A DNA stretch of 5,273 nt from an uncultured Clostridia bacterium (lineage in GTDB: Bacteria; Bacillota; Clostridia; Oscillospirales; Acutalibacteraceae): the NCBI GenBank assembly GCA_946409885.1, contig CAMJYF010000165.1, forward strand, positions 1 through 5,273, in the 5' to 3' direction. Below the pieces are notes generated by a model. That model made no database searches and was not told the DNA's origin. It saw nothing but the letters and a program-made list of their open reading frames with translations. The position numbers and the translations under genes are program-made. This document shows positions 4,739-5,273 of the stretch, one piece after another (the stretch's first letter is position 1; every line of letters starts with the position of its first letter).

Positions 4739-4935
4739 TCGGACGCCGCAGATAAAAATAACGGCGCGTACGGGAAATCTTCGGGATCTCTCTTACGCGC
4801 TTTCTTTCTGTCATAGGCTTTGGGGTTGGGCGGTCGGCGGGTGACGGGGCTGATATCCCAGGTCTTCCGCCGTTTGGCGTTCAGCTCTTTTTTCTTTTTC
4901 TTGGAGAGCTTTTCATAAGGGACAAATTTTTCCAT
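4723..4935 (-). CDS. Small highly basic protein of unknown function
   Basis: A 70-residue protein. The N-terminal MEKFVPYEKLSKKKKKEL (1-18) is followed by a basic run, KRRKTW (21-26), then PVTRRPPNPKAYDRKKARKRD (30-50) and a short hydrophobic tail. Over a quarter of residues are Lys or Arg, with no membrane segment or signal peptide. I recall similar short proteins starting MEKF.PYEKLSKK and containing PVTR.P.N..AY.RKKA in gut Clostridia, all uncharacterised. The gene is well supported: AAAGGAGG lies seven bases before the ATG and a promoter stands upstream. A start further up (4977) lacks this site. The charge suggests RNA, ribosome or DNA contact, but that is only a guess. It is convergent with, and overlaps by 16 bases, the acetyltransferase gene. 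Confidence 0.8.
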   Translation of the reverse strand: MEKFVPYEKLSKKKKKELNAKRRKTWDISPVTRRPPNPKAYDRKKARKRDPEDFPYAPLFLSAASDQIFS

Positions 4936-4968
4936 GATATATCCTCCTTTTTGAAATGATCTGAGAGA

Positions 4969-4997
4969 ATTATACACGAAACAGGCGGCAAAAACAA
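4969..4997 (-). promoter_or_regulatory. Promoter for the small basic protein gene
   Basis: On the minus strand, TTGTTT (4997-4992), a 17-base spacer and a perfect TATAAT (4974-4969). The leader is short, about 27 bases, and consists mainly of the strong ribosome binding site. Confidence 0.7.
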
Positions 4998-5006
4998 GGC
5001 TTTCCG

Positions 5007-5035
5007 TTGCTTTTTTCGGAAATCGATGATAAAAT
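5007..5035 (+). promoter_or_regulatory. Promoter for the GH95-like gene
   Basis: TTGCTT (5007-5012), a 17-base spacer and TAAAAT (5030-5035). A 6-bp inverted repeat, TTTCCG/CGGAAA (5001-5006 and 5017-5022), brackets the -35 box and could be an operator. Its -35 is only 9 bases from that of the divergent promoter, so the two may compete. Confidence 0.6.
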
Positions 5036-5064
5036 CAAAAATAAAAAACAAAGGAGCGCAACTC

Positions 5065-5273
5065 ATGAGCCGTCACGTCGTTACAATGAAACAACCCGCC
5101 GCCTGGCACAAGGAACGCTGGCGGGAGGCCCTGCCCCTGGGCAACGGCCTCACCGGGACGCTGATCCCCGGGGCCATCGGGGAGGAGACCGTGCTGTTCA
5201 ACCGCTTTGACCTGTGGGAGGACGGCGAGGACCCGCCCGTTCCCGACGTGACGGAGGCCTTCCGCGCCCAGCG
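5065..5273 (+). CDS. Probable GH95-like glycoside hydrolase (N-terminus only)
   Basis: The first 69 codons of a protein that continues past the right edge. PAAWHKERWREALPLGNGLTG (11-31) followed by IGEETVLFNRFDLWEDG (38-54) matches the opening of GH95 enzymes (alpha-L-fucosidase and relatives), whose N-terminal beta domain reads W-x-EALPLGNGxLGAMVxG...E-x-I-x-LNExxLW. These enzymes release fucose or galactose from plant or host glycans. No signal peptide is present, so the enzyme would be cytosolic and act on imported oligosaccharides. AAAGGAG eight bases before the ATG fixes the start. The catalytic domain lies outside the window, so substrate and activity are open. Confidence 0.75.
   Translation, partial: MSRHVVTMKQPAAWHKERWREALPLGNGLTGTLIPGAIGEETVLFNRFDLWEDGEDPPVPDVTEAFRAQ

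Noticed and set aside
4743..4767. CGCCG/CGGCG inverted repeat after the acetyltransferase gene as a terminator
   Set aside because: The stem is only 5 bp with a 13-base loop, has no T tract after it on the plus strand, and lies inside the small minus-strand gene.

Overview
The window reads as chromosomal DNA of a GC-rich anaerobic Firmicute (Clostridia, probably Oscillospiraceae or a close relative). This is inferred from strong AGGAGG-type ribosome binding sites, sigma-A-like promoters with 17-base spacers, and protein families common in gut Clostridia. No tRNA, rRNA, CRISPR array, transposase or phage gene is visible.

Left half (1-3118), all genes on the minus strand. A nadE-like NAD synthetase fragment runs off the left edge. 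Upstream of it lies a pncA-like nicotinamidase with its own promoter and a long leader. The two fit salvage of nicotinamide to NAD. Between them is a structured non-coding repeat element of about 445 bp, with heptamer arrays inverted at its two ends, a 53-bp direct repeat and a pair of 24-bp inverted hairpin arms; its right end supplies the stop codon of the nicotinamidase. Further right, a glycerophosphodiester phosphodiesterase-family gene and a YfcE-type phosphodiesterase form a two-gene operon joined by a GTGA start/stop overlap.

Right half (3206-5273). A divergent promoter region leads into a plus-strand pair: an unusual fusion protein (NifX/NifB-type cofactor-binding domain, a Cys/His-rich linker, then a SlyD-like FKBP prolyl isomerase) followed 7 bases later by a GNAT acetyltransferase. 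A small, very basic, conserved-looking protein is encoded convergently on the minus strand and overlaps the end of the acetyltransferase gene. Its promoter is back to back with that of a plus-strand gene resembling the N-terminus of a GH95 glycoside hydrolase, which runs off the right edge.

No clear new defence or mobile system is seen. The most interesting items are the NifX-linker-SlyD fusion, the composite repeat element and its overlap with a gene end, and a probable reading-frame break in nadE close to the left edge.
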